A program made the position numbers and the translations under genes. Of a DNA stretch of 64,000 nt, positions 17,381 through 26,050 are shown piece after piece. The stretch lies in assembly GCA_947501555.1 (NCBI GenBank), contig CANMWG010000001.1:62001-126000 (forward strand), read 5' to 3'. Every line of letters starts with the position of its first letter. The stretch's first letter is position 1. This stretch comes from an uncultured Paracoccaceae bacterium (lineage in GTDB: Bacteria > Pseudomonadota > Alphaproteobacteria > Rhodobacterales > Rhodobacteraceae). The notes under the pieces are model-generated. The model saw nothing but the letters and a program-made list of their open reading frames with translations, made no database searches and had not been told where the DNA came from.

Positions 17381-17962
17381 ATGACCTTTTTCAGAATCCT
17401 GCCATACGCGGCGATCCTCGGTTTGACAGCTTGCTTGGAAAGCGATGACGGCGAAACAATCCCCGACACGCCCGATGTTGGATTGAGTTTTGCAGAGCTT
17501 GATACGCTCAATGACCTTCTGATCGAAGAGGTCACCGACGCGGGTCCGACACCGGTCGCAGACATCCCTGATACAGGCTCGGCAATTTATGACGGCACTT
17601 TGTTTCTTGCTTTGCAGGACGGCAGCGAGGATGGCGTGATCGGTCAGGCCGAAATGACGGCCAGCTTTGCAAGCAATACCATTACCGGGGGCGCAGATAA
17701 TTTTTATGATTTGGAAGGGAACGCGACCGAAGGCAGCGTGACCTATGAAGGCGGGGCGTTCGATCGTTCAATTGAGCTGCTTTCTGGTAGCATGAACGGT
17801 GATGTCGCCTTTGAGACTGGTGAGATGGAGGTCGGCACGACTGTGGTGGGCAACTTCTCGGGTCCAAGTGCGGAATATGTCTCGGGAATATTGGCGGGCA
17901 CCGCAACGCCAGCTGGTGAGGATGACATCGGCGTCTTAGGAGGCTTCTATCTTGCGCAATAG
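17381..17962 (+). CDS. Lipoprotein with possible TbpB-type small barrel
   Basis: A 193-residue secreted lipoprotein: signal peptide with lipobox LTAC (Cys about 18), an acidic linker (ESDDGETIPDTPDVG), then a beta-rich domain of about 130 residues ending in GNFSGPSAEYVSGILAGTA and VLGGFYLAQ. The terminal pattern GxFxGPxAxxVxG resembles the C-terminal barrel of transferrin-binding-protein-like lipoproteins, typical cargo of Slam translocons; a Slam-like gene lies 10 kb away. ATG 17381 follows AGAGAAGAGA; the frame open to 17240 is ignored because it precedes the signal peptide. The family call is tentative. Confidence 0.65.
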   Translation: MTFFRILPYAAILGLTACLESDDGETIPDTPDVGLSFAELDTLNDLLIEEVTDAGPTPVADIPDTGSAIYDGTLFLALQDGSEDGVIGQAEMTASFASNTITGGADNFYDLEGNATEGSVTYEGGAFDRSIELLSGSMNGDVAFETGEMEVGTTVVGNFSGPSAEYVSGILAGTATPAGEDDIGVLGGFYLAQ

Positions 17963-18025
17963 GCCTTTGCTGCGCTTGTCTGCTTAGATTTACGTTGACT
18001 ACGACGCATGGTTGCGTAAAACCGA

Positions 18026-18051
18026 CATGAGTTTCCGATGCGAAACTCATG
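18026..18051. promoter_or_regulatory. Perfect 10-bp inverted repeat before the 18067 gene
   Basis: CATGAGTTTC and GAAACTCATG flank a six-base spacer, ending 15 bases before ATG 18067 and overlapping its ribosome-binding region. It may be an operator or an mRNA hairpin that limits translation initiation. Confidence 0.5.
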
Positions 18052-18066
18052 TATGGGGAAAGAAAC

Positions 18067-18312
18067 ATGCCGCGCTATAACCGACAGTTTGATTTGGACA
18101 TCGCTGATGTAAACCTGATCGAAGAGGCGTTGCGCGCGGGTGGGCGGGAATTGTCGCGGATGCGTTTGGCCCTGACCGAAGAAAACCCGGCCCATCTGGA
18201 GGCGATCCGGGTGATTGAGCAGGACCAGCGCCAAAACGAAGAGCTACTGGGCCGCCTGCACGATCAGAAGATTTTCTATCGGCCTAAAGCGGCGGTCTAC
18301 GTCGGCGGTTAA
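18067..18312 (+). CDS. Small conserved-looking hypothetical protein
   Basis: An 81-residue soluble, charged, mostly helical protein (LIEEALRAGGRELSRMRLAL, HLEAIRVIEQDQRQNEELLG). ATG 18067 is preceded by GGGGAAAG. No family recognised. GC-rich third positions match the neighbours, supporting a real gene. A perfect inverted repeat overlaps its leader. Confidence 0.6.
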   Translation: MPRYNRQFDLDIADVNLIEEALRAGGRELSRMRLALTEENPAHLEAIRVIEQDQRQNEELLGRLHDQKIFYRPKAAVYVGG

Positions 18313-18387
18313 GGCGCAAACAAGCGTACAGATCCCGTATGCATGGGGTATGTACAATCTCCTTAGATCTCTCATCCCGGATCACGG

Positions 18388-19350
18388 CTAGGCGTCTGAT
18401 GTTGCCCGGCATTGGCTGGGGTTCATGCCCAGCGTTTCTCGGAATGCACGTGAGAACGCGCTGGCGGAGGTGTATCCGTTGTCATGCGCGATCTGTTCAA
18501 TTGGAAGGTTTGTTGTTTGTAGCGTTTGTTTGGCTTTCATTAACTTCCAGCACATCGCGTATTCGCCTGGTGATTGGCCGATATCAGTTTTGAATTTTGC
18601 TGCGAATGATGATCGTGACATGCCCGCAAGCTCGGCTAGATCAGAAAGAGAATGCTGCCACCCCGAAGGCCCGTGGATGGCGGAAAGCGCCCGCATGATC
18701 CGTGCATCGCTTAGCGGGGCGAACTGGGTATTCTCGCGATCAAAATATGCGCGCAATATCGAGGTGAATAAGGCCTGTGACAACTGCTGCAAGACAACGC
18801 GGTTTCCGATTGGTGTGGATTTGGTTTCATTGATGATCAAAGGCAGAAGCCCCATGAGCAAGTTACCGGTCGGCAGTTCGGCCGTGCGCAAAATGATCTG
18901 TGATGGCAGCTGTTGGACCAGTGGATGTGGGTGGGACAGGTCGTATTCGAAATGTCCGCAGATCATACGTGTCGCCAACGGTCCATGGGTGAACGGTTCC
19001 TGACCTGCTTGCATTGCCGTGATGACTTTGGCTCCCGGCATGCCCGGGGTGTTTGGATGATCACCTATCCAGTGGCTCGCTCCTTTTGGAAAGACGACCA
19101 CATCGCCTGCGGCGAGCAGATCTTGTTTGCCGGCATGTTCAACAATCGCGCCACCGCGCACGATGAAGTGGAATTGCGCAAAGCCAGTGTCAGACACTGT
19201 CATTTTCCAAGGATTGCAGAAGTCTTTTTGGAAGTAGATCGAGCTGCGTATCCCAATAAGTTCCAAAATGTCACTAAGGGGGTCCATGCTGGCATCCATT
19301 TGGGGGCTCTTTTCGGGGGGCAAATTGGTGCCTTCCCTTGATAGTTTCAA
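18388..19350 (-). CDS. AraC-family regulator with N-terminal cupin domain
   Basis: A 320-residue regulator: residues ~25-200 form a cupin-type sensing domain (FHFIVRGGAIVEHAGK, LAAGDVVVFPKGASHWIGD), and the last ~100 hold two helix-turn-helix motifs (LSDLAELAGMSRSSFAAKFK and IEQIAHDNGYTSASAFSRAF). It belongs to the cupin_6 AraC subgroup. It lies just downstream of, and on the same strand as, the MBL-fold hydrolase gene (15-base gap), so it may regulate that gene. Confidence 0.88.
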   Translation of the reverse strand: MKLSREGTNLPPEKSPQMDASMDPLSDILELIGIRSSIYFQKDFCNPWKMTVSDTGFAQFHFIVRGGAIVEHAGKQDLLAAGDVVVFPKGASHWIGDHPNTPGMPGAKVITAMQAGQEPFTHGPLATRMICGHFEYDLSHPHPLVQQLPSQIILRTAELPTGNLLMGLLPLIINETKSTPIGNRVVLQQLSQALFTSILRAYFDRENTQFAPLSDARIMRALSAIHGPSGWQHSLSDLAELAGMSRSSFAAKFKTDIGQSPGEYAMCWKLMKAKQTLQTTNLPIEQIAHDNGYTSASAFSRAFRETLGMNPSQCRATSDA

Positions 19351-19365
19351 AGGAAGGCAAGGTCA

Positions 19366-20337
19366 TCATGAAATAGAAACAGGAGTATAAAGATACCCGT
19401 CGCCATTTACCGACAAACGCCCGACCCCGGGGAAGGGGAAGTGGTATCCGGCGACCAGCAGGTTCTGTTCGACAGCCATCCCAAACAGCTTGCGACGCGT
19501 AGCAACAGCTGCTGCAGGGTCATGTTCGATCCCAAGCGCCCATGTCGGTTCGTTGGTGCCAACGATGTAATGTACGGATGTGTCGATAAGATGTAACAGC
19601 GATTCACCATTGCTGCTGAGCATCACCGCGAGGTGGCCAATGGTGTGTCCGGGGGCCGCGATGACAGATATACCGGGTACGATTTCATCACCATCGCTGA
19701 CCGTTTGGATCATGCCTTGCACCGGCGCCAGCTTATCGTTCCCATAGCTGATCATCAGGTTCTCAAAATTGGCGTCGGTTCCGGGGGCGGCTGTCCAATA
19801 CTCCAGTTCGCTTTGCGCCATAAAGTGTTCAGCATTTGGAAAACATGCCTGACCATCTGCGGAAACACCGCCGATGTGATCGTAATGCCCATGGGTCAAT
19901 AAGACATGTGTAATGTCTTCGGGCGCGATGCCGACAGCCGCCAGACCGGCGAACAAACGCCCGTTGTCTGGTGTTGAATCGGGGAGTGTGATGTCGCCCA
20001 TACCTGTATCGATCAGCACCTTGGCGTCGCCGATTTCGGCCAGAACCACCTGCGCCTGCATGTTTGCAAACTCCTGTGCCAGCCCATATTTCGCAAATAA
20101 TTCATCAACGCTGCCAGCGGGTTGATTGGCCCCAAAAATTGCTGTGGGCACGGTGAATAACTGGTCATCAATCACTGTCAGGCGCATTTCGCCAAGTGAA
20201 AAACGCTGAATTGCCCGCATTGGCAGGCCGGGCGTACCAGCAGAAGCGCTGCGGGCGCTGCCCAAAATAGCCGGTGCAGCGGTGAGTAATGCGCCACCCA
20301 GCAGAGCAGCGCGGCGGTTTACATTCAGATATGACAT
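19366..20337 (-). CDS. Exported MBL-fold metallo-hydrolase
   Basis: A 323-residue metallo-beta-lactamase-fold protein. The N-terminus has a twin-arginine-like NRRAALLGGALLTAAPAIL signal, so it is probably Tat-exported to the periplasm. Metal ligands are in LLTHGHYDHIGG (HxHxDH), APGHTIGHLAVML and the final histidine in VAGYHFPFPG. Related proteins include lactonase/quorum-quenching-like and methyl-parathion-hydrolase-like enzymes; substrate unknown. Start ATG 20337 follows AAGGGAAC. Co-directional with the AraC gene downstream. Confidence 0.9.
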   Translation of the reverse strand: MSYLNVNRRAALLGGALLTAAPAILGSARSASAGTPGLPMRAIQRFSLGEMRLTVIDDQLFTVPTAIFGANQPAGSVDELFAKYGLAQEFANMQAQVVLAEIGDAKVLIDTGMGDITLPDSTPDNGRLFAGLAAVGIAPEDITHVLLTHGHYDHIGGVSADGQACFPNAEHFMAQSELEYWTAAPGTDANFENLMISYGNDKLAPVQGMIQTVSDGDEIVPGISVIAAPGHTIGHLAVMLSSNGESLLHLIDTSVHYIVGTNEPTWALGIEHDPAAAVATRRKLFGMAVEQNLLVAGYHFPFPGVGRLSVNGDGYLYTPVSIS

Positions 20338-20603
20338 GATCGTTCCCTTGTTAATTTCGTCGTTTGGAACACATGGCGCGTTTGCTGTTGGCGAATAAGA
20401 ACGTAATGTCCAAAAAAACATGCGTATCATCCAAAATGCATTGTTGCCTTGGACGAAAGGCTTGTGGCGGTTGCGGTGTCTTGAGGTTGGATTTCGGTGC
20501 TGTTGGTCGCATCCGCTATTTTATCCAATACCTCGCATTGGTCTTTGGGGCCGGTTATGATTTTGTTGTGTTCGGATGATAAACCTTTTGAAAGCACGCA
20601 TAG

Positions 20604-21338
20604 ATGACGGAATTTATCAACACGCCCCAAGGGCGCCGGATCGCATATCATCTAACGGATGGTACAGGACCTGCCATTGTGTTCTTGGGCGGGTTTAAGT
20701 CCGACATGGGCGGGACCAAGGCCATTTTTCTAGAAAAATGGGCCCGCACGCAGGGACGCGCTTTTCTGCGGTTTGATTACTCCGGGCATGGTGAAAGCAG
20801 CGAGGCTTTCACCGATGGCTGTATTGGTGATTGGTTTGAGGATGCTTGCGCCGCCATTGGTCTGCTGGCGGGCAAGATCATTTTGGTCGGTTCCAGCATG
20901 GGCGGTTGGATATCGCTGCTTGTCGCCCGCCGGATGCAAGAGCGGATCGCAGGTATGGTGACCATCGCAGCCGCCCCCGACTTTACCGAAGACAGCATGT
21001 GGGGTGGGTTTTCGGAGGCGCAAAAGGCCGAACTGATGGCCGGACAGGTCGCGTTGCCCTCGGAATATGGTGAGCCCTACATCATCACCAAACGCCTGAT
21101 CGAAGAGGGGCGCGACCGGCTGGTTTTGCGTGATCCGCTCGCATTGCCCTTTCCGGTCCGCTTTCTGCAAGGCACGGCGGACGCGGATGTGGATATGGCC
21201 GTCGCATTGCGTTTGCTGAAGCATGCGGAAGGCCCCGATATGCGCCTGACCTTAGTGGATGGAGCGGATCACCGCTTCTCGGATGAACGGTGTTTGGATT
21301 TGATCGTCTCTTCGGTTACGGATGTTCTGTCTGGGTAA
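20604..21338 (+). CDS. Alpha/beta hydrolase (ABHD10-like)
   Basis: A 244-residue serine hydrolase: nucleophile elbow GSSMGG, oxyanion strand IVFLGGFKSDMGG, acid in LQGTADADV and histidine in LVDGADHRFS. It resembles bacterial palmitoyl-thioesterase/ABHD10-type esterases. It begins at ATG 20604, divergent from the MBL gene. A near-perfect long palindrome with a TTTCTAGAAA core lies within codons for AIFLEKWA. Confidence 0.87.
   Translation: MTEFINTPQGRRIAYHLTDGTGPAIVFLGGFKSDMGGTKAIFLEKWARTQGRAFLRFDYSGHGESSEAFTDGCIGDWFEDACAAIGLLAGKIILVGSSMGGWISLLVARRMQERIAGMVTIAAAPDFTEDSMWGGFSEAQKAELMAGQVALPSEYGEPYIITKRLIEEGRDRLVLRDPLALPFPVRFLQGTADADVDMAVALRLLKHAEGPDMRLTLVDGADHRFSDERCLDLIVSSVTDVLSG
20720..20744. 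repeat. TTTCTAGAAA-core palindrome, copy 1 (inside a gene)
   Basis: Bases 20722-20741 form a perfect 20-base palindrome CCATTTTT-CTAG-AAAAATGG; with one bulged G the arms extend to GGCC/GGCC. It lies inside the alpha/beta hydrolase gene. It shares its core with palindromes at 31503, 31535 and 33409. Confidence 0.7.
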
Positions 21339-21364
21339 TTTTGCTGCACAGCGGGGGATGAGAC

Positions 21365-21685
21365 ATGCGACGTACTGGAATGACAAACGCTTTGGTTGCT
21401 GCGGCATGGATGTGTTTGCCAACACCCGTGCAGGCTTTGATCGGATGCGAGGTTCTTGCTGCTGAAGATGGGACAGTGGCGCTTTATGCGGCCCCTGATC
21501 AGAACGCAGAGACCGTCACGGTGATCCCCCATATGCATGTTGTCAGTATGTTAGATGAGGCTGAAGTGGTCGGTGCGGTTACCTGGGAATACGTCGCCTA
21601 CAACCCCACACAGCGGTCCATGCTTTCAGTTGACGACCTATTTGGTTGGGTGCAAAAAGCTGCATTGTCGGATGAATGCGGCTAG
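21365..21685 (+). CDS. Small secreted protein with SH3-like domain
   Basis: A 106-residue protein with a signal peptide (about 25 residues, LVAAAWMCLPTPVQA) and one small beta domain with a bacterial SH3-like pattern (VALYAAPDQNAETVTVIP, GWVQKAAL). Two cysteines (GCEVL and DECG at the ends) may pair. It follows the hydrolase by 26 bases and is probably co-transcribed. Function unknown; such domains often bind cell wall or protein ligands. Confidence 0.7.
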   Translation: MRRTGMTNALVAAAWMCLPTPVQALIGCEVLAAEDGTVALYAAPDQNAETVTVIPHMHVVSMLDEAEVVGAVTWEYVAYNPTQRSMLSVDDLFGWVQKAALSDECG

Positions 21686-21700
21686 GGCGCTTTGCGCCTG

Positions 21701-21722
21701 CCGGTCTTGCGACCGACCTACG
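21701..21722. repeat. REP-like hairpin with a diverged sequence
   Basis: CGGTC-TTGC-GACCG followed by ACCTACG. The trailing ACCTAC matches the flank of the REP copies at 9001 and 9266 while the stem has diverged. It lies between the SH3-like gene and the symporter. Confidence 0.4.
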
Positions 21723-21788
21723 TGACGTTATTCTTTTCCTGTGCCCGGGGTGCTGATTACGGTGCTGTAAGTTTCGGGGAGGGATCAC

Positions 21789-23126
21789 ATGGCATTATCC
21801 ATCGGCCAAAAGGCAGGCTGGGGGCTGGCGGACATGGGCATTGTTGTCTTTGTTATCGTCAAGCAGCTGCTGATTGTCAGTTACCTGACCACCTATCTGG
21901 GAATTCCCGTCGGCATCGCCGGGCTTGTGACCACGGTTGTGTTGATCTTTGATATGGTGACGGACCCGCTGGTGGGATACCTGAGTGACCGCACCCAAAC
22001 CCGTTTTGGCCGGCGTGCCCCATGGATGTTTGTGGGTGCTGTTGTGATGGCGCTGGGCATGGTGGGGCTGTTTATGGCCCCTTTGACGGCCACAACCACG
22101 ATCAAACTGACATGGGTCATCGCGGCATTTGTGCTGGCCACGATCGGTTTTACCATGTGTGCGATACCTTACGGCGCGCAAGCAGGTGAGATTACCCAAG
22201 ACCCGCGCGCGCGCTCTGCCATGACCGGCTGGCGCATGGGGTTCGCCACTGTTGGCATTTTGGTTGGCGGGGCGGTTCTACCTGGGCTGGCCGGAGCGTT
22301 TGGCTTTCCGATGGCAGCCCTTTTTGTGACCCCGCTAATGATCGGCGCGATTTGGGTGTCGCTGTGGTCCACCCGCAACGCCCCGCGGATTGAGACCCCG
22401 GCAAGCACCGGATTTGCGGCCTCTTACCGGTTGGTGTTTACAAACAAAGCCTTTGTGGTTCTGGCACTGAGCTATGGGGTCATGACCCTTGCGGTCGCAT
22501 TGATCACCGCGGGCTTGCCTTTTGCCGCCGCCTATCTGGTCTTGGATGACGGCCAGAACGCCCTCTCTGGCGCGGCCCAGGGTTTAAGCGTTCTGAGCGT
22601 CTTATTCGGCGGGTTCTTTGTTGGGGCGATCATCAGTCAGGTGGTCTGGGTTCTGCTGTCCCATCGGTTGGGGAAGATGTGGGCGCTGGTTGTGGGCTTG
22701 TCCGGTTACATCATGCTGCTTTACGGGCTGGGCGGGGTCTTGCCTTCGACCAATGTCACGATTGTGGCCGGGCTGTTTATCATCGCGGGTTTTACAAACG
22801 GGGCTTACCAGCAGATCCCTTGGGCGATGTACCCTGATCTGATGGATGTGACCCGGGCCAAGACCGGTGCCGCGATTGAGGGTGCTTTTTCCGCAATCTG
22901 GCTTTTTGGGCAAAAGCTGGCCAATGCGCTGGCTCCGGCGGTCCTGGGTATGATGCTGTCACGCGCAGGCTGGCAGGAAACGACCGAGGGTGTGATCCCG
23001 CAGACCGATCAGGCTTTGGATGCATTGCTGCTGGCGATCACGCTGGTTCCGGCTGGCATCATGGTACTGGCGGTTCTATCATTGGTGCTGATTTACCGGC
23101 CAATGGCGGCGCGCACCCTTGCTTGA
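21789..23126 (+). CDS. GPH-family (MFS) sugar/cation symporter
   Basis: A 445-residue inner-membrane transporter with twelve hydrophobic segments. The glycoside-pentoside-hexuronide:cation symporter signature is seen in FDMVTDPLVGYLSDRTQTRFGRR (as DPLVGYLSDRT and FGRRAPWMFVG), with AIPYGAQAGEIT and ARSAMTGWRMGF downstream. It takes up glycosides or related solutes with H+ or Na+. ATG 21789 follows GGGGAGGG. Its last eight bases overlap the TTG start of the next hydrolase gene, suggesting the pair handle the same compound class. Confidence 0.9.
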   Translation: MALSIGQKAGWGLADMGIVVFVIVKQLLIVSYLTTYLGIPVGIAGLVTTVVLIFDMVTDPLVGYLSDRTQTRFGRRAPWMFVGAVVMALGMVGLFMAPLTATTTIKLTWVIAAFVLATIGFTMCAIPYGAQAGEITQDPRARSAMTGWRMGFATVGILVGGAVLPGLAGAFGFPMAALFVTPLMIGAIWVSLWSTRNAPRIETPASTGFAASYRLVFTNKAFVVLALSYGVMTLAVALITAGLPFAAAYLVLDDGQNALSGAAQGLSVLSVLFGGFFVGAIISQVVWVLLSHRLGKMWALVVGLSGYIMLLYGLGGVLPSTNVTIVAGLFIIAGFTNGAYQQIPWAMYPDLMDVTRAKTGAAIEGAFSAIWLFGQKLANALAPAVLGMMLSRAGWQETTEGVIPQTDQALDALLLAITLVPAGIMVLAVLSLVLIYRPMAARTLA

Positions 23127-23976
23127 TATTACAACGATAGAGGCCGATCTGGCCGCGGCTGAGGCGGCGGTGCCCGCCCTGCGTCCGGGTTGCCACAAGC
23201 GGGTGATTTGGGCGGGTGACCCGGCGGTGAAGACGCCCGTGGCATTACTTTACATCCACGGGTTTTCGGCCTCGCCTGAAGAGACGCGCCCTTTACCCGA
23301 TTTGGTCGCGGCCCCCTTGGGCGCAAACATCCATTTCACCCGGTTGACCGGCCATGGGCAGGATGGGCCTGCGATGGGTCGTGCCACCTTTGCCGACTGG
23401 CAGCGTGATGTGGCCGAGGCGATTGAGATTGCCCTGACCATTGGGGATGAGATCATTCTGATGGGCTGTTCGACCGGATGCACCCTGGCGACTTTGGCTT
23501 TGGTTGCGGGGCTCGAGGCGCGCGCGGTTATCCATATCTCGCCCAATTTCGGGCTGCGGAACCGGCTCGCGCAGGTGGTGATGGATATGCCTGGCGTTGC
23601 GCATTGGGGGCATTTGGTGGCGGGCAGGACCCGGTCATTTGAGCCGATCAGTGCGGCGCATCAAGCCTATTGGACAACGGAATATCCGATCGAAGCTGTG
23701 CACCCGATGGCCGAAGCCGTCCGGGCGGTTCGTAAGGCGGATTTATCGCGCGTTGGGACGCCGGCCTATTTCGCCTATTGTGCAGATGATCAGGTGGTGC
23801 ACCCCACGAACACCCGCGACGTCATCGACCGGTGGGGCGGGCCGGTTCAGCCGGACCTTTTGGTGCAGGGGCCTGAGGACGACAAAATGGGACATGTGAT
23901 GGCTGGCGATGTGTTCAGCCCGGGGCAGACGAAACCATTGGCTGGGCGGATATCGGCTTGGCTTGAAACCCTCTAA
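23119..23976 (+). CDS. Alpha/beta hydrolase (carboxylesterase-like)
   Basis: A 285-residue serine hydrolase starting at TTG 23119, within the 3' end of the symporter gene. HGFSASPEETRPLPDLV is a typical oxyanion-hole region for carboxylesterase/monoacylglycerol-lipase-like enzymes, the elbow is MGCSTGCTLA (GxSxG), the acid is in CADDQVV, and the expected histidine is near KMGHVM. Translational coupling to the symporter suggests it acts on the imported ester or glycoside, but this is inference. Confidence 0.85.
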   Translation: MLDITTIEADLAAAEAAVPALRPGCHKRVIWAGDPAVKTPVALLYIHGFSASPEETRPLPDLVAAPLGANIHFTRLTGHGQDGPAMGRATFADWQRDVAEAIEIALTIGDEIILMGCSTGCTLATLALVAGLEARAVIHISPNFGLRNRLAQVVMDMPGVAHWGHLVAGRTRSFEPISAAHQAYWTTEYPIEAVHPMAEAVRAVRKADLSRVGTPAYFAYCADDQVVHPTNTRDVIDRWGGPVQPDLLVQGPEDDKMGHVMAGDVFSPGQTKPLAGRISAWLETL

Positions 23977-24073
23977 AAACTCGTCAGGGCTTGCGTGGTG
24001 AGTGAAACCGGGCAACTATCAGGCAAGATCTCCGAACACGAGAGGTTGCCTATGAAACTCGAGCAGGCCCCCC

Positions 24074-24790
24074 ATGCCAAGTGAAACGCTGGTGATGATC
24101 CCACCATTGCTCTGCGACGCGCGCATTTTTGCGGCGCAGATGAATGAACTGTCGCGCGATCACGCGGTCATGTTTGCCCCCACAACACGGGGCGAGCGGA
24201 TGGAGGAAGTGGCCAGCCAGATCCTGACCTGGGCCCCTAGCAAATTCGCACTGGCGGGGATGGGCATGGGCGGCATGGTTGCCATGGAAGTGCTGCGTCG
24301 GGCGGCCGACCGTGTGACCCGGATCGCCTTGATCAGCACGTCCCCGCAGGCGGACACCCCCGAAGCCGCCGCCGCCCGCGAGCCGCATATCATTGCTGCC
24401 CGATCAGGACGGATGGCTGATGTGTTGCAGCATGAGATCAATTCGACCTGGATGGCACCGACGTCCGACAAGGTGGAGCTGGTTCGCAAGCTGACGGATA
24501 TGGGCCGCGAGTTGGGGCCCGAGGTCTATGTCAAACAGGCCCGCGCCTTGCAACGGCGCAAGGATCAGCAAGCCACTTTGCGGCAGATCACCCAGCCCAC
24601 GATTGTGATTTGCGGTCGGCATGACGGGCAATACCAGTTGAAGCGGCACGCGTTTCTGGCCGAATTGATCCCCTATGCGCAGTTGGAGGTGATCGAAGGG
24701 GCAGGGTACCTGCCGACATTGGAATCGCCCGATGCGGTGTCAGATGTGCTACGACGCTGGATGAAAGCGCCGCTGATGCTGCGGTCTTGA
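24074..24790 (+). CDS. Alpha/beta-hydrolase-fold protein lacking catalytic Ser and His
   Basis: A 238-residue protein with the alpha/beta hydrolase fold but a degenerate active site. Relatives have GLSMGG at the nucleophile elbow; here it is GMGMGG (residues 62-67), so the serine is glycine. The usual EGCGHLPTLE is EGAGYLPTLE, so the histidine is tyrosine. The acid-loop aspartate (CGRHDGQY) remains. It is probably a pseudoenzyme, with a binding or regulatory role, or has another chemistry. The gene is intact and codon use is normal, so it seems to be kept. Confidence 0.82.
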   Translation: MPSETLVMIPPLLCDARIFAAQMNELSRDHAVMFAPTTRGERMEEVASQILTWAPSKFALAGMGMGGMVAMEVLRRAADRVTRIALISTSPQADTPEAAAAREPHIIAARSGRMADVLQHEINSTWMAPTSDKVELVRKLTDMGRELGPEVYVKQARALQRRKDQQATLRQITQPTIVICGRHDGQYQLKRHAFLAELIPYAQLEVIEGAGYLPTLESPDAVSDVLRRWMKAPLMLRS

Positions 24791-24935
24791 GACGTGACTG
24801 AGATTGCAGGGGGTGATGTTCAAAGTAGTGTGCGTGGGGGATGTCTGGTTTGAGCCCAAACGTCAGTGATGCTGCACAGCGCACCAATGTCCGCTCTCAG
24901 GACAGGTGCGTTGGCAGTTGATTTCTATCAACTGG

Positions 24936-25889
24936 TCAGAGTTTCCACTCGAACCCAACGGCTTTTTCAGACACGTGCCAAAGCCTTTCCATGACAGCCT
25001 TATCATGGGCATGCGCGTTCAATGTGCCCTTGCCGACCGGGCCCACCGCTTCCATGCGACCCGTCGGACCGTAGAAGGCGCGTTGCTCGGTCAGGGTCCC
25101 TTCAGTGGCACACATTACCTCAGGGTATGAGCCTTGTTCCGCGGTCTGGACCATCGGTGTCTTGGTCATCAGCCACCAGATGAAACGCATCATGCGGCTG
25201 CCGCTTGTCGTGATGAGTGACGTCGCCGATGAGCCGGGATGGCACACGTAAACCTCGACATCTTTGCGCCCTTCAGCGGCCAGACGGTCTTGCATCTCGT
25301 ATGCAAACATCATCTGAGCCAGCTTGCTCTGTGAATATGCGGTGTTTGCACCGTAGCCCTCATCCCAGTTCATATCGTCGAACTTGATTGTCTTGAGGCC
25401 GAGGTTGTAGCCAAGGCTCGCGACCACCACGATCCGGCCTTTGCTTTCCGCGATGCGATCGAAGAGCAGGCCATTGAGCAAAAAGTGTCCGTAGTGGTTG
25501 GTGCCAAGTTGGCTTTCGAACCCGTCGACGGTCAGATCGCGCGTCGGCACCTGCGCGATGGCCGCGTTGTTGATCAGCGCGTCGATGCGGGGCACGGAGT
25601 TCAGGACCTCCTCGGCGGCCTCGCGCACACTGTCTAGGACGGACAGGTCCATGCGGATGAAGCTCACATCGACTTTTGCACCGAATTCCTGTTTCAGGTC
25701 CGCGATCGCCGCCTCGGACTTCTCAGCTGAGCGGTTCAGCATCACCACTTTTGCGTTCTTCTTCAGAAGAATTCGTGCGGCTTGAAAGCCCGCGCCAGCG
25801 TTGGCGCCGGTGATGATGTAGGTCTTGCCTGACTGGTCGCCGAGGCGCTCGGGTGTCCAGCCTTTGGGTCCGAATGTCGTATCTGCCAT
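24936..25889 (-). CDS. Short-chain dehydrogenase/reductase
   Basis: A 317-residue SDR with the NAD(P)-binding motif ITGANAGAGFQAAR, the NNAAIAQ stabilising motif and the catalytic tyrosine-lysine pair in AYSQSKLAQ. It resembles the retinol-dehydrogenase/protochlorophyllide-reductase-like branch (FQAARILLKKNAKVVMLNR, GTNHYGHFLL). ATG 25889 is used; the frame open to 25940 adds a leader without homology. Divergent from the AraC regulator at 26051, its likely controller. Confidence 0.9.
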   Translation of the reverse strand: MADTTFGPKGWTPERLGDQSGKTYIITGANAGAGFQAARILLKKNAKVVMLNRSAEKSEAAIADLKQEFGAKVDVSFIRMDLSVLDSVREAAEEVLNSVPRIDALINNAAIAQVPTRDLTVDGFESQLGTNHYGHFLLNGLLFDRIAESKGRIVVVASLGYNLGLKTIKFDDMNWDEGYGANTAYSQSKLAQMMFAYEMQDRLAAEGRKDVEVYVCHPGSSATSLITTSGSRMMRFIWWLMTKTPMVQTAEQGSYPEVMCATEGTLTEQRAFYGPTGRMEAVGPVGKGTLNAHAHDKAVMERLWHVSEKAVGFEWKL

Positions 25890-26050
25890 TTTCTGTCTCC
25901 TGCCAGCCCAAACTGGTGGTTTGAGATGTTGTTGCTTCAAGGCACAGATAGAACCTGACTGGGCACGGAAACAGGCGATATACTCTCGATTACTTGCCTA
26001 ATCGTCTCAACTCCATTGCAAAGATGAAAGTCTTATGAAAGCTAGACTGC

